Source of the DNA: Oscillibacter sp. | Lineage (GTDB): Bacteria > Bacillota > Clostridia > Oscillospirales > Oscillospiraceae | Assembly: GCA_022796315.1 (NCBI GenBank) | Contig: JAAWIL010000020.1 | Span: 1-18,462, forward strand | Direction: 5' to 3' | Length of the DNA: 18,462 nt | Made by a program: the position numbers and the translations under genes | Shown here: positions 6,528 through 13,071 of the stretch, in pieces | How the letters are laid out: every line of letters starts with the position of its first letter | Position numbering within the stretch: position 1 is the stretch's first letter | Notes under the pieces: generated by a model | Told to the model about the DNA's origin: nothing | Seen by the model: the letters and a program-made list of their open reading frames with translations, nothing else | Databases searched by the model: none

Positions 6528-7361
6528 ATGCTCTCCAAACTCGTTCCCATGCACTCCCCCAACATGCTGCCGGACCGGGACATCGACAAAAGCCCCATTC
6601 TGGAGTGCGTCAACCTGGGCATCAACTTCGGCGGCCTGGCCGCCGTGGAGGATTTCAACATCGCCGTGGGCCGCACGGAGATCTCCGCCCTCATCGGCCC
6701 CAACGGCGCGGGCAAGACCACGGTCTTCAATCTGCTGACCAAGGTCTACCAGCCCACCAAGGGGTCCATCCTCCTGGACGGCGTGGACACCCACGGCATG
6801 ACCACCGCCCAGGTAAACCGGGCGGGCATCGCCCGGACCTTCCAGAACATCCGGCTCTTCAACGATTTGACGGTGGAGGAAAACATCACCGTGGCCATGG
6901 ACAACCAGCTCCATTACAATATGTGGAGCGGCATCTTCCGCCTGCCCCGCTTCTGGCGGGAGGAGAAGGTGGCCCACGAGCGGGCCCTGGAGCTGCTGTC
7001 CCTGTTCAGCATGGAGGGGCTGGCAAACGTCAAGGCCGGCTCCCTGCCCTACGGCGCCCAGCGCCGTCTGGAGATCATCCGGGCCCTGGCCACGAACCCC
7101 TCCCTGCTGCTGCTGGACGAGCCCGCCGCCGGCATGAACCCCTCGGAGACAGCGGAGCTCATGGAGAACATCCGCAAGATCCGGGACACCTTCCAGATCG
7201 CGGTCCTGCTGATTGAGCACGACATGAGCCTGGTGATGAACATCTGCGAGGTGGTGGGCGTGCTGAACTTCGGCCGTATCATCGCCAAGGGGACCCCGGA
7301 GGAGATCCAGTCCAACCCGGCGGTCATCGAGGCGTACCTGGGCAAGAAGAAGGAGGCGTAA
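6528..7361 (+). CDS. livG: Branched-chain amino acid ABC transporter ATP-binding protein LivG
   Basis: A 277-residue ABC ATPase. It has Walker A GPNGAGKT (near residues 57-64), Q-loop FQNIRLF (near 105), the LivG-style signature LPYGAQRRLEI (near 174-184), Walker B LLLLDEP (near 194-200) followed by AAGMNP, and the H-loop histidine in IEHDMS (near 229). About 24 extra residues precede the ATPase domain; the start is nevertheless well supported by AAAGGAGG at 6511-6518, and the livM stop is one base upstream. It pairs with LivF to drive the LivHM channel. The usual C-terminal ending of the family is present (IEAYLG). Confidence 0.94.
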   Translation: MLSKLVPMHSPNMLPDRDIDKSPILECVNLGINFGGLAAVEDFNIAVGRTEISALIGPNGAGKTTVFNLLTKVYQPTKGSILLDGVDTHGMTTAQVNRAGIARTFQNIRLFNDLTVEENITVAMDNQLHYNMWSGIFRLPRFWREEKVAHERALELLSLFSMEGLANVKAGSLPYGAQRRLEIIRALATNPSLLLLDEPAAGMNPSETAELMENIRKIRDTFQIAVLLIEHDMSLVMNICEVVGVLNFGRIIAKGTPEEIQSNPAVIEAYLGKKKEA

Positions 7362-7363
7362 CT

Positions 7364-8074
7364 ATGGCACCGATTCTGAAAGTGGACGGCATCAACGTCT
7401 ATTACGGCAGCATTCACGCCATCAAGGGCGTCTCCTTTGAGGTGAACCAGGGCGAGATCGTCACGCTGATCGGCGCCAACGGTGCCGGCAAGTCCACCAC
7501 CCTGAACACCATCTCCGGCCTGCTCCGCAGCCGCACCGGCTCCGTCACCTTCCTGGACCAGGATCTGGGCAAGGTCCCCGCCCACAAGGTGGTCTCCCGG
7601 GGCCTGGCCCTGGTGCCGGAGGGCCGCCGCATCTTTTTGCAGATGACGGTACAGGAGAATCTGGAGATGGGCGCCTATACCCAGGGCGGCAAACAGCTGG
7701 AGGAGGACCTGGACCAGGTCTACCAGCAGTTCCCCCGCCTGAAGGAGCGGTACAAGCAGATCGCGGGCACTCTCTCCGGCGGCGAGCAGCAGATGCTGGC
7801 CATGGGCCGGGCCCTGATGAGCCACCCCCAGCTGCTGATGCTGGACGAACCCTCCATGGGTCTCGCCCCCATCCTGGTGGAACAGATCTTCCAGATCATC
7901 CAGAATCTCCACGAGGCCGGGTCCACGATCCTGCTGGTGGAGCAGAACGCCCAGGCGGCGCTGTCTGTGGCGGACCGGGGCTACGTGCTGGAGACGGGGC
8001 GGATTGTCACCTCCGGCACGGGAAAGGACCTGCTGGAAAGTCCCGCCATCAAGAAGGCCTACCTGGGGGGATAA
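7364..8074 (+). CDS. livF: Branched-chain amino acid ABC transporter ATP-binding protein LivF
   Basis: A 236-residue ABC ATPase, the second nucleotide-binding subunit. It has VYYGSIHAIKGVSF at the A-loop, Walker A GANGAGKST (near residues 37-45), LVPEGRRIF (near 83), signature LSGGEQQMLAMGRAL (near 138-152), Walker B LLMLDEPSMGLAP (near 158-170) and H-loop LVEQN, where Gln replaces His; this replacement is usual in LivF. AGGAGG at 7351-7356 lies inside the livG end, and the start is 2 nt after the livG stop. It is the last gene of the operon. Confidence 0.95.
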   Translation: MAPILKVDGINVYYGSIHAIKGVSFEVNQGEIVTLIGANGAGKSTTLNTISGLLRSRTGSVTFLDQDLGKVPAHKVVSRGLALVPEGRRIFLQMTVQENLEMGAYTQGGKQLEEDLDQVYQQFPRLKERYKQIAGTLSGGEQQMLAMGRALMSHPQLLMLDEPSMGLAPILVEQIFQIIQNLHEAGSTILLVEQNAQAALSVADRGYVLETGRIVTSGTGKDLLESPAIKKAYLGG

Positions 8075-8354
8075 GCTGGGTTTTCCCTTTTTCATGGCCG
8101 GATCTTGTGGGGGGATTGGCCCTGCCGGCTCTGCCGTCTCAGGGGGAGGTCGCAGGGAGACGGGCCGCCGAGGGCGGCGGCCCCTGCATCCCCCCTGGAT
8201 TCCCGCCATTCCCTTGGAGCGCCAGCCAGACCGAGGAGCCCCGCCTCCACGGCGTTTTCCGGTGGTATGCGTTGAGCCGTTTACGGCGGCAGCCGCAAAA
8301 CATGGCACCTATTCCTTCCGGCCTTTTCGTTCGGAAGGAATAAAATGCGGACGC
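8075..8354. other. GC-rich non-coding spacer with hairpins
   Basis: No credible gene lies here. At 8162-8183 GGGCCGCC-GAGGGC-GGCGGCCC forms an 8-bp GC stem of REP-like appearance. At 8310-8342 TATTCCTTCCG pairs with CGGAAGGAATA across an 11-nt loop. These elements may mark the 3' end of the liv transcript. Overlapping short ORFs in all frames lack ribosome binding sites. Confidence 0.5.
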
Positions 8355-8389
8355 AGACACTCCCCCAGGGGAGTGTCTCCTTGCTTTTT
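8355..8389 (+). terminator. Intrinsic terminator after the liv operon
   Basis: AGACACTCCC (8355-8364) pairs with GGGAGTGTCT (8369-8378) around a 4-nt loop, then CCTTGCTTTTT. It is 280 nt after livF and is the best terminator for that operon. Its T tract also supplies the -35 of the next promoter. Confidence 0.75.
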
Positions 8390-8409
8390 ACCCCCCGATG
8401 TGCTATAGT
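8381..8409 (+). promoter_or_regulatory. Promoter of the SUFU-domain gene
   Basis: TTGCTT (8381-8386) and TATAGT (8404-8409) are spaced 17 nt apart, with an extended -10 TGC directly upstream. The following leader is AT-rich and carries ACAATATAAT twice (8441-8450 and 8454-8463), each containing TATAAT, so a second start further down is possible. Confidence 0.7.
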
Positions 8410-8478
8410 CAAAGCAAACTGAGCAATCCCCAACATCATTACAATATAATATAACAATATAATTACAGGAGGCTGACT

Positions 8479-9258
8479 ATGGGTTTTCTGGACAAATTCC
8501 GCAAAAAGCCGGCGACTTCCCCCGGCGGCTCTCCCATCTACCGCTACGAGACCCCCAAAGACCAGGGCCTTCGGGTTCCCCAGGCCTTTGGCACCTATGC
8601 CGAGGAGATCACCGCCCACTTTGAGTCCCTCTTTCCCGGCCGGGAGAGCTTCGTGTTCCACGAACTCCTCTCCGATCTGGTTCACATTGATGTAAACGTC
8701 ATGCGCCCCACGGAGAAGGGCAACTTCTACGTCCTCTATACCACCGGCATGAGTGACCTGCCCATGACCCTGCCGGATGAGGTCCCGGACCCGGCGGCGT
8801 GGCAGTATGCGGAGCTGTACCTCTTCCTGCCGGGGGACTGGGACCTCGGCAAAGCCGGAGACCTGGCCCACGATATGCCGGAATCCAGCTACTGGCCCAT
8901 CCGGATGATGAAATTCCTGGCCCGGTTCCCCCATGAGTACGAGACCTGGCTGGGCTGGGGCCACACCATGCCCAACGGCCCGGACTACGCCCCCCTGGCC
9001 GAGGGCACGGGATTCGGCGGCATGGTGCTGGCGCAGCCCTCCGCCATCGAGCCCCTGCAAACCCAGGACGGAACCCAGGTCAATTTCTATCTGATCGTGC
9101 CCGCATACAAGCAGGAGATTGAGTACAAGCTGAAATACGGCATGGAGGCGCTGGATCAGCTCTTTATGCAGAACAAGATGCCCCTGGCGCTGGACCCCCT
9201 GCGGCCCAACTACTGTCCGGACTTCACCGAGATCCTGGACGGGCCGGATACCCAGTGA
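8479..9258 (+). CDS. Suppressor of fused (SUFU) domain protein
   Basis: A 259-residue soluble protein with the bacterial SUFU domain (PF05076) over most of its length. The clearest blocks are DVNVMRPTEKGNFYVLYTTG followed by MSDLPMTLPDE (near residues 73-103), AELYLFLPGDW (near 113), GWGHTMPNG (near 156) and the closing EIEYKLKYGMEAL (near 213). The N terminus is short and basic. AGGAGG at 8467-8472 fixes the start. The function in bacteria is poorly known; some members are immunity or antitoxin-like proteins, but no toxin gene is adjacent here. It shares a transcript with the PPC-domain gene 25 nt downstream. Confidence 0.88.
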   Translation: MGFLDKFRKKPATSPGGSPIYRYETPKDQGLRVPQAFGTYAEEITAHFESLFPGRESFVFHELLSDLVHIDVNVMRPTEKGNFYVLYTTGMSDLPMTLPDEVPDPAAWQYAELYLFLPGDWDLGKAGDLAHDMPESSYWPIRMMKFLARFPHEYETWLGWGHTMPNGPDYAPLAEGTGFGGMVLAQPSAIEPLQTQDGTQVNFYLIVPAYKQEIEYKLKYGMEALDQLFMQNKMPLALDPLRPNYCPDFTEILDGPDTQ

Positions 9259-9283
9259 CCGCGCAAAACAAGGAGGACATTCC

Positions 9284-9724
9284 ATGGAATACCAGAGATT
9301 TGAAACGGTGTGCGTCGTCCGCCTGGACCCCGGCGAAGACATTCCGGAGCAGCTCCGGGTCCTGGCCCTGCGGGAGAAGATCCGTCTGGCCTCGGTCCAG
9401 GGCCTGGGCGCGGTGAACGACTTCACCGTGGGCGTCTTTGACACTGCGGGCAAAACCTATCACGCCAACCGCTTCCAGGGCAGCTACGAGATCGTCTCCC
9501 TCACCGGCACCATCAACACCATGGAGGGAGCGTTCTACTGCCACCTGCACATGAGCGCCGGAGACGGCCAGGGCCGGGTCATGGGCGGGCATCTGAACCG
9601 GGCCACCGTCAGCGCCACGGCGGAGCTGGTGGTCACGATCCTGCCCGGCAGCGTGGACCGGAAATTCAGCGAGGAAATCGGATTGAACCTGCTTCACTTT
9701 GAAGCCTGCCGTCAAACCACTTGA
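9284..9724 (+). CDS. PPC/DUF296 domain protein
   Basis: A 146-residue single-domain protein of the PPC (plant and prokaryote conserved, DUF296) family. The diagnostic metal-site pattern is visible: CHLHMSAGDGQGRVMGGHL at residues 86-104, with His87, His89 and His103 as the likely ligands of a divalent metal. Members form trimers; those in plants carry AT-hooks, but no AT-hook is present here, so DNA binding cannot be assumed. AAGGAGG at 9270-9276 lies 7 nt before the ATG. It follows the SUFU gene by 25 nt in one transcript and is closed by a long convergent hairpin. Confidence 0.87.
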   Translation: MEYQRFETVCVVRLDPGEDIPEQLRVLALREKIRLASVQGLGAVNDFTVGVFDTAGKTYHANRFQGSYEIVSLTGTINTMEGAFYCHLHMSAGDGQGRVMGGHLNRATVSATAELVVTILPGSVDRKFSEEIGLNLLHFEACRQTT

Positions 9725-9804
9725 ACATCCGCAGTCTGATTTTCAGGGCGGGCTTTGCCTATGAAGTCTGCCTCAAGCGCGGCTATAACGTCCGCCAAAC
9801 GAGC

Positions 9805-9836
9805 AGCGGGACACCGTCTTTTGACGGTGTCCCGCT
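9805..9836. terminator. Convergent terminator hairpin
   Basis: A 14-bp perfect stem, AGCGGGACACCGTC with its complement, closes on TTTT. It lies between the PPC gene (plus) and greA (minus), both of which run into it. The plus-strand tail is TTGTTCC, a weak T tract; the minus tail is also weak. It probably serves both operons. The rest of 9725-9873 has no gene. Confidence 0.7.
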
Positions 9837-9873
9837 TTGTTCCTCCCCGCGAGAACCCGCGCCCGCCGGGCCC

Positions 9874-10377
9874 TCAATAGGTGCTGATCTCCAGGCTCTC
9901 ATCATCCTGGCCCTTCTCCACGGCGCGGATCTCCATGCCGTAGCTCCGGCCCGGTCCGACGGTCACCTGAACCCGCTCTCCCACCCGGCGGCCCAGCAGG
10001 GCCTGCCCCACGGGGGACTCCTTGCTGATGAGGCCCTTCAGGGCGTCCTGGCGCAGGGTGGTGACGATCCGGAGGGTCATCTCCTGCTTTGTCAGCTCAT
10101 GGTAGACCGTCACCTTGTCAAACAGACCCACGGCGTCCGCCGTGTCACGCACCTCAATCACCTTGGCGGTGCGGATCATCCGCTCCAGATAGCGGATGCG
10201 GCTGTCGTTGCGGTTCTTGGCCTGCTTGGCGCACTTGTACTCGTAGTTCTCGCTGAGGTCCCCAAAGGCCCGGGCGGTCTGGACCTCCTCGATCAGCTGG
10301 GGCCGCAGGACGCGGGTGCGGTGGTCAATCTCCTCCCGCATCTTCCGAATGTCTACTTCCGTCAATTCATCATACAT
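9874..10377 (-). CDS. greA: GreA/GreB family transcription elongation factor
   Basis: A 167-residue cytoplasmic factor that rescues backtracked RNA polymerase by stimulating transcript cleavage. The N-terminal half is a long antiparallel coiled coil; its tip retains the acidic pair in GDLSENYEY (Asp40 and Glu43 match the catalytic-tip residues of GreA). The C-terminal half is the FKBP-like domain, with SPVGQALLGRRVGERVQV near residues 121-138. The segment after the tip (KCAKQAKNRNDSRIRYLE) differs from canonical GreA, so this may be a Firmicutes paralog rather than the main GreA. The ORF is open further upstream; the start at 10377 has GGAGAGG 7 nt before it and gives the family N terminus. 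It follows cysK by 37 nt. Confidence 0.88.
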   Translation of the reverse strand: MYDELTEVDIRKMREEIDHRTRVLRPQLIEEVQTARAFGDLSENYEYKCAKQAKNRNDSRIRYLERMIRTAKVIEVRDTADAVGLFDKVTVYHELTKQEMTLRIVTTLRQDALKGLISKESPVGQALLGRRVGERVQVTVGPGRSYGMEIRAVEKGQDDESLEISTY

Positions 10378-10414
10378 GGCAGTTCCTCTCCCCTGGCCAT
10401 ATCCGGACGCCTGC

Positions 10415-11353
10415 TCAGTATTTCTCCGCGAACAGCGCCGTGGACAGATACCGGTCCCCAGTATCCGGCAGCAGGGCCACAATGGTCTTCCCCCGGTTCT
10501 CCGGCCGTCCGGCCAGCTCCATAGCCGCCCAGAGCGCCGCGCCGGAGGAGATGCCCACCAGCACGCCCTCTGTCCGGCCCATCAGCCTGGCGGCGGAGAA
10601 GGCGTCCTCGTCCTCCACCGGGAGGACCTCGTCATAGACCTCCGTGTCCAGCACCTCCGGGACGAAGCCCGCGCCGATGCCCTGAATCCCGTGGCTGCCG
10701 CTGATGCCCCGGCTCAGCACCGGAGACCGGGCGGGCTCCACCGCCACCACCTGGATGCCGGGGCGTCTGCTCTTGAGGTAGGACCCCACGCCGGTGATGG
10801 TGCCGCCGGTGCCCACGCCGGCCACGAAGATGTCCACCTTCCCCTCCGTGTCCTCCCAGATCTCCGGGCCCGTGGTTGCCCTGTGGGCGGCGGCGTTGGC
10901 GGGGTTTACGAACTGGCCCGGGATGAAGCTGTTGGGGATCTCCGCCGCCAGCTCCTCCGCCTTGGCAATGGCCCCCGCCATGCCCTTGGCCCCCTCGGAG
11001 AGCACCAGCTCCGCGCCGTAGGCCTTCATCAGCTGGCGGCGCTCCACGCTCATGGTCTCCGGCATGACAATGATGATCCGGTAGCCCCTGGCGGCGGCCA
11101 CAAAGGCCAGGCCGATCCCGGTGTTGCCGGAGGTGGGCTCGATGATGACCGAGCCGGCCTTCAAAATGCCCCGCGCCTCCGCGTCGTCGATCATGGCCTT
11201 GGCCACCCGGTCCTTCACGCTGCCGGCGGGATTGAAATACTCCAGCTTAGCCAGAATCCGCGCTCCCAGGTCCTGCTGCTGTTCCAAACGCGTCAGCTCC
11301 AGCAGCGGCGTCCCGCCGGTCAGCTGGTCCGCAGATTGATAGATTCTGCTCAT
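10415..11353 (-). CDS. cysK: Cysteine synthase A (O-acetylserine thiol-lyase)
   Basis: A 312-residue PLP enzyme that makes cysteine from O-acetylserine and sulfide in the cytoplasm. The PLP lysine is Lys47 in NPAGSVKDR, the substrate loop is PTSGNTG (73-79), the phosphate-binding loop is GVGTGGTITG (near 180), and VGISSGAA is near residue 260. Length matches CysK rather than the longer CBS-type enzymes. An in-frame ATG exists 13 codons upstream, but AAGGAGG (complement of 11363-11369) lies 9 nt before the ATG at 11353, giving the typical MSRIY start. It is first in a cysK-greA operon, with its promoter and an inverted-repeat operator about 100 nt upstream. Confidence 0.95.
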   Translation of the reverse strand: MSRIYQSADQLTGGTPLLELTRLEQQQDLGARILAKLEYFNPAGSVKDRVAKAMIDDAEARGILKAGSVIIEPTSGNTGIGLAFVAAARGYRIIIVMPETMSVERRQLMKAYGAELVLSEGAKGMAGAIAKAEELAAEIPNSFIPGQFVNPANAAAHRATTGPEIWEDTEGKVDIFVAGVGTGGTITGVGSYLKSRRPGIQVVAVEPARSPVLSRGISGSHGIQGIGAGFVPEVLDTEVYDEVLPVEDEDAFSAARLMGRTEGVLVGISSGAALWAAMELAGRPENRGKTIVALLPDTGDRYLSTALFAEKY

Positions 11354-11437
11354 CGTGTGTCTCCTCCTTGCCGCTCTCATAAAATCCGTCATCCCTCCGG
11401 CCGCTCTGCCGGTCGTCTGGAATCGCCGTTTTTAATT

Positions 11438-11454
11438 CCTACTATTTTTGTAGG
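11438..11454. promoter_or_regulatory. Inverted-repeat operator at cysK start site
   Basis: CCTAC-N7-GTAGG is a perfect 5-7-5 inverted repeat. Read on the minus strand it begins about two bases after the predicted transcription start of cysK, an ideal place for a repressor. Cysteine genes in Firmicutes are commonly controlled by Rrf2-family regulators (CymR), so this is a candidate CymR/IscR-like site. The regulator identity is inference; none is encoded in the window. Confidence 0.55.
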
Positions 11455-11462
11455 TTAACGGG

Positions 11463-11491
11463 ATTTTACACCACCGGGGACGGCCTGTCAA
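11463..11491 (-). promoter_or_regulatory. Sigma-A promoter of cysK-greA
   Basis: On the minus strand TTGACA (complement of 11486-11491) and TAAAAT (complement of 11463-11468) are exactly 17 nt apart. The -35 is perfect. The predicted start is near 11456. Confidence 0.88.
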
Positions 11492-11784
11492 GAAAAACTT
11501 TCCAGCACCCGAACCGCCTTTCCTTCCCGGAACGGTCCGGTCTTTTCATCAGCATACCACACCGGCGGTTTTTTGTCCAGATTCCGGAATTTTTCCGACA
11601 CAAAGTAACAGCTCTCCCAATTTTTTTCGCATCAGAAAAGTTTTTTGCTACAAGAGCGAAGAATTTTCTATCGTTTTTCCCGTCCACACACGATACAATA
11701 AGCGGGAAGTTCCGGAGACGCCGCCGAGGCGGCGGACCTCCGAGCTCCATCACAGAGAGTCACAAAATTGAAGGAGGAACTCAG
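11492..11784. other. Divergent intergenic region, cysK to mglB
   Basis: No gene is supported here. For mglB the best -10 is TACAAT (11694-11699), but the hexamer 17 nt upstream (TCGTTT) is poor, which suggests an activated promoter. The leader contains a GC-rich hairpin at 11714-11741 (GGAG/CTCC outer stem, CGCCGC-CGAG-GCGGCG inner stem). ATTCCGGAAT (11581-11590) is a perfect palindrome, and similar TTCC-GGA motifs occur near 11524 and 11710; they could be operator half-sites or chance. Confidence 0.45.
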
Positions 11785-12915
11785 ATGAAGAAGATTCTTG
11801 CAATGATCCTTGCTCTTGTCATGTGCCTGTCCCTGGCCGCCTGCGGCGGCGGCGATGACGCCCCCCCTGCCGACGGCGATGACGGCGAAGGCGACGCTCC
11901 CCCCGCCAGCGAGCTGAACGTGGGCGTGTTCTACTACACCTTTGCCGACGCTTACATCACCACCGTCCGCACCGCCATGGGCGACAAGCTCAACGCCGCC
12001 GGCATCACCTTCCAGGACTATGACGGCGCCAACAACCAGGCCACCCAGCTGGACCAGATCAACACCGCCATCACCAACGGCGCCAACATGCTGATCGTGA
12101 ACATCGTGGAGACCTCTTCTCCCGACGCCGCCCAGCAGGCCTGCGACGCCGCCAAGAACGCCGGCATCCCCATCGTGTTCTTCAACCGCGAGGTGGCCAA
12201 CGAGGTGGTCAACAGCTATGAGAACTGCGCTTTCGTGGGCACCGACGCCCCCGAGGCCGGCCACATGCAGGGCGAGATGATCGGCGACTTCCTGCTGGCC
12301 AACTATGAGGCCACCGACCTCAACGGCGACGGCACCATCTCCTATGTCATGTTCAAGGGCCAGGAGGGCAACGCCGAGGCCGAGTACCGCACCCAGTTCG
12401 CTGTGGAGGACGCCAACCTCAAGCTGACCGAGGCCGGCAAGCCCGAGCTGTCCTTCTACAACGCCGGCAACGCCGACAAGTACCTGGTGGACCAGGCCGG
12501 CGCGTGGTCCTCTCAGGCCGCCACCGACTACATGACCACCATCCTGGCCGAGTACTCCGAGGCCAACGGCAACATGGTGGAGCTGATCATCGCCAACAAC
12601 GACGGCATGGCCGAGGGCGCCGTGGCCGCTCTGCAGGCCGCCGGCTACAACCTGGGCAACGACGAGGACGGCAACCCCACCTCCACCGTGATCCCCGTCT
12701 ACGGCGTGGACGCCATGGACTCCGCCGTGCAGAAGATTGAGAACGGCCAGATGACCGGTACCGTCAAGCAGGACGGCGACGGCATGGCTGAGACCATCGT
12801 CTCCCTGGTGAAGAACATCAGCGACGGCGCCGCGCTCATGGACAACACCTCCAGCCTGAACGTGGACTCCGGCGTGGCAAAGATCCGTGTGCCTTACGCC
12901 AAGGTCACTGCCTGA
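11785..12915 (+). CDS. mglB: Galactose/methyl-galactoside ABC transporter, binding lipoprotein
   Basis: A 376-residue sugar-binding lipoprotein of the Peripla_BP_4 type. The signal peptide ends in lipobox LAAC with Cys20, followed by an acidic Gly/Asp/Pro linker (to about 44). It matches E. coli MglB throughout: NVGVFYYTFADAY opening, IVFFNREV, the calcium loop DLNGDGTISY, IIANNDGMAEGA, PVYGVDAMDSA and the closing AKIRVPYAKV. Compared from memory with the E. coli site, the Asp14, Asn91, Arg158, Trp183, Asn211 and Asp236 equivalents are kept, while Phe16, His152, Asp154 and Asn256 appear as Tyr, Asn, Glu and Gln. AAGGAGG lies 7 nt before the ATG. It is first in mglBAC. Confidence 0.92.
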   Translation: MKKILAMILALVMCLSLAACGGGDDAPPADGDDGEGDAPPASELNVGVFYYTFADAYITTVRTAMGDKLNAAGITFQDYDGANNQATQLDQINTAITNGANMLIVNIVETSSPDAAQQACDAAKNAGIPIVFFNREVANEVVNSYENCAFVGTDAPEAGHMQGEMIGDFLLANYEATDLNGDGTISYVMFKGQEGNAEAEYRTQFAVEDANLKLTEAGKPELSFYNAGNADKYLVDQAGAWSSQAATDYMTTILAEYSEANGNMVELIIANNDGMAEGAVAALQAAGYNLGNDEDGNPTSTVIPVYGVDAMDSAVQKIENGQMTGTVKQDGDGMAETIVSLVKNISDGAALMDNTSSLNVDSGVAKIRVPYAKVTA

Positions 12916-12954
12916 TCCCGGGCAACGTCCGCCCCAAACTGAGGAAACAACGGA

Positions 12955-12981
12955 GCGGGGCTGTCGCATCGACAGCCCCGC
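12955..12981 (+). other. Stable hairpin between mglB and mglA
   Basis: GCGGGGCTGTCG (12955-12966) pairs perfectly with 12970-12981 around a 3-nt loop and is followed by CTTTCCTTT. A further GC-rich fold (CCTCCC at 13011-13016 with GGGAGG at 13022-13027, flanked by CTGCCT/AGGCAG) lies between it and the mglA ribosome site. It is likely a partial terminator or mRNA stabiliser, the same architecture as in the livK-livH gap. Confidence 0.65.
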
Positions 12982-13071
12982 GCTTTCCTTTGGAGCCTCT
13001 GCCTGGACCGCCTCCCCCCTTGGGAGGGGGCCGAGGCAGGAGTCCCAAAACGAGCAAAGGAGGAGAATACT

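Noticed and set aside
8075..8354. Structured RNA or riboswitch in the spacer after livF
   Set aside because: Hairpins are present, but no known riboswitch core or gene control logic could be recognised, and the spacer lies behind rather than in front of its operon.
8281..9453. 390-codon minus-strand frame opposite the SUFU gene
   Set aside because: It overlaps the SUFU and PPC genes, which have family motifs, promoter and ribosome sites on the plus strand.
10378..10482. Upstream extension of greA to 10482
   Set aside because: The extra residues overlap the cysK coding end, lack family similarity, and the ATG at 10377 has its own ribosome site and the expected N terminus.
9721..10524. 267-codon plus-strand frame opposite greA
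   Set aside because: The minus strand carries greA and cysK with conserved active-site motifs; this frame also reads through the convergent terminator.
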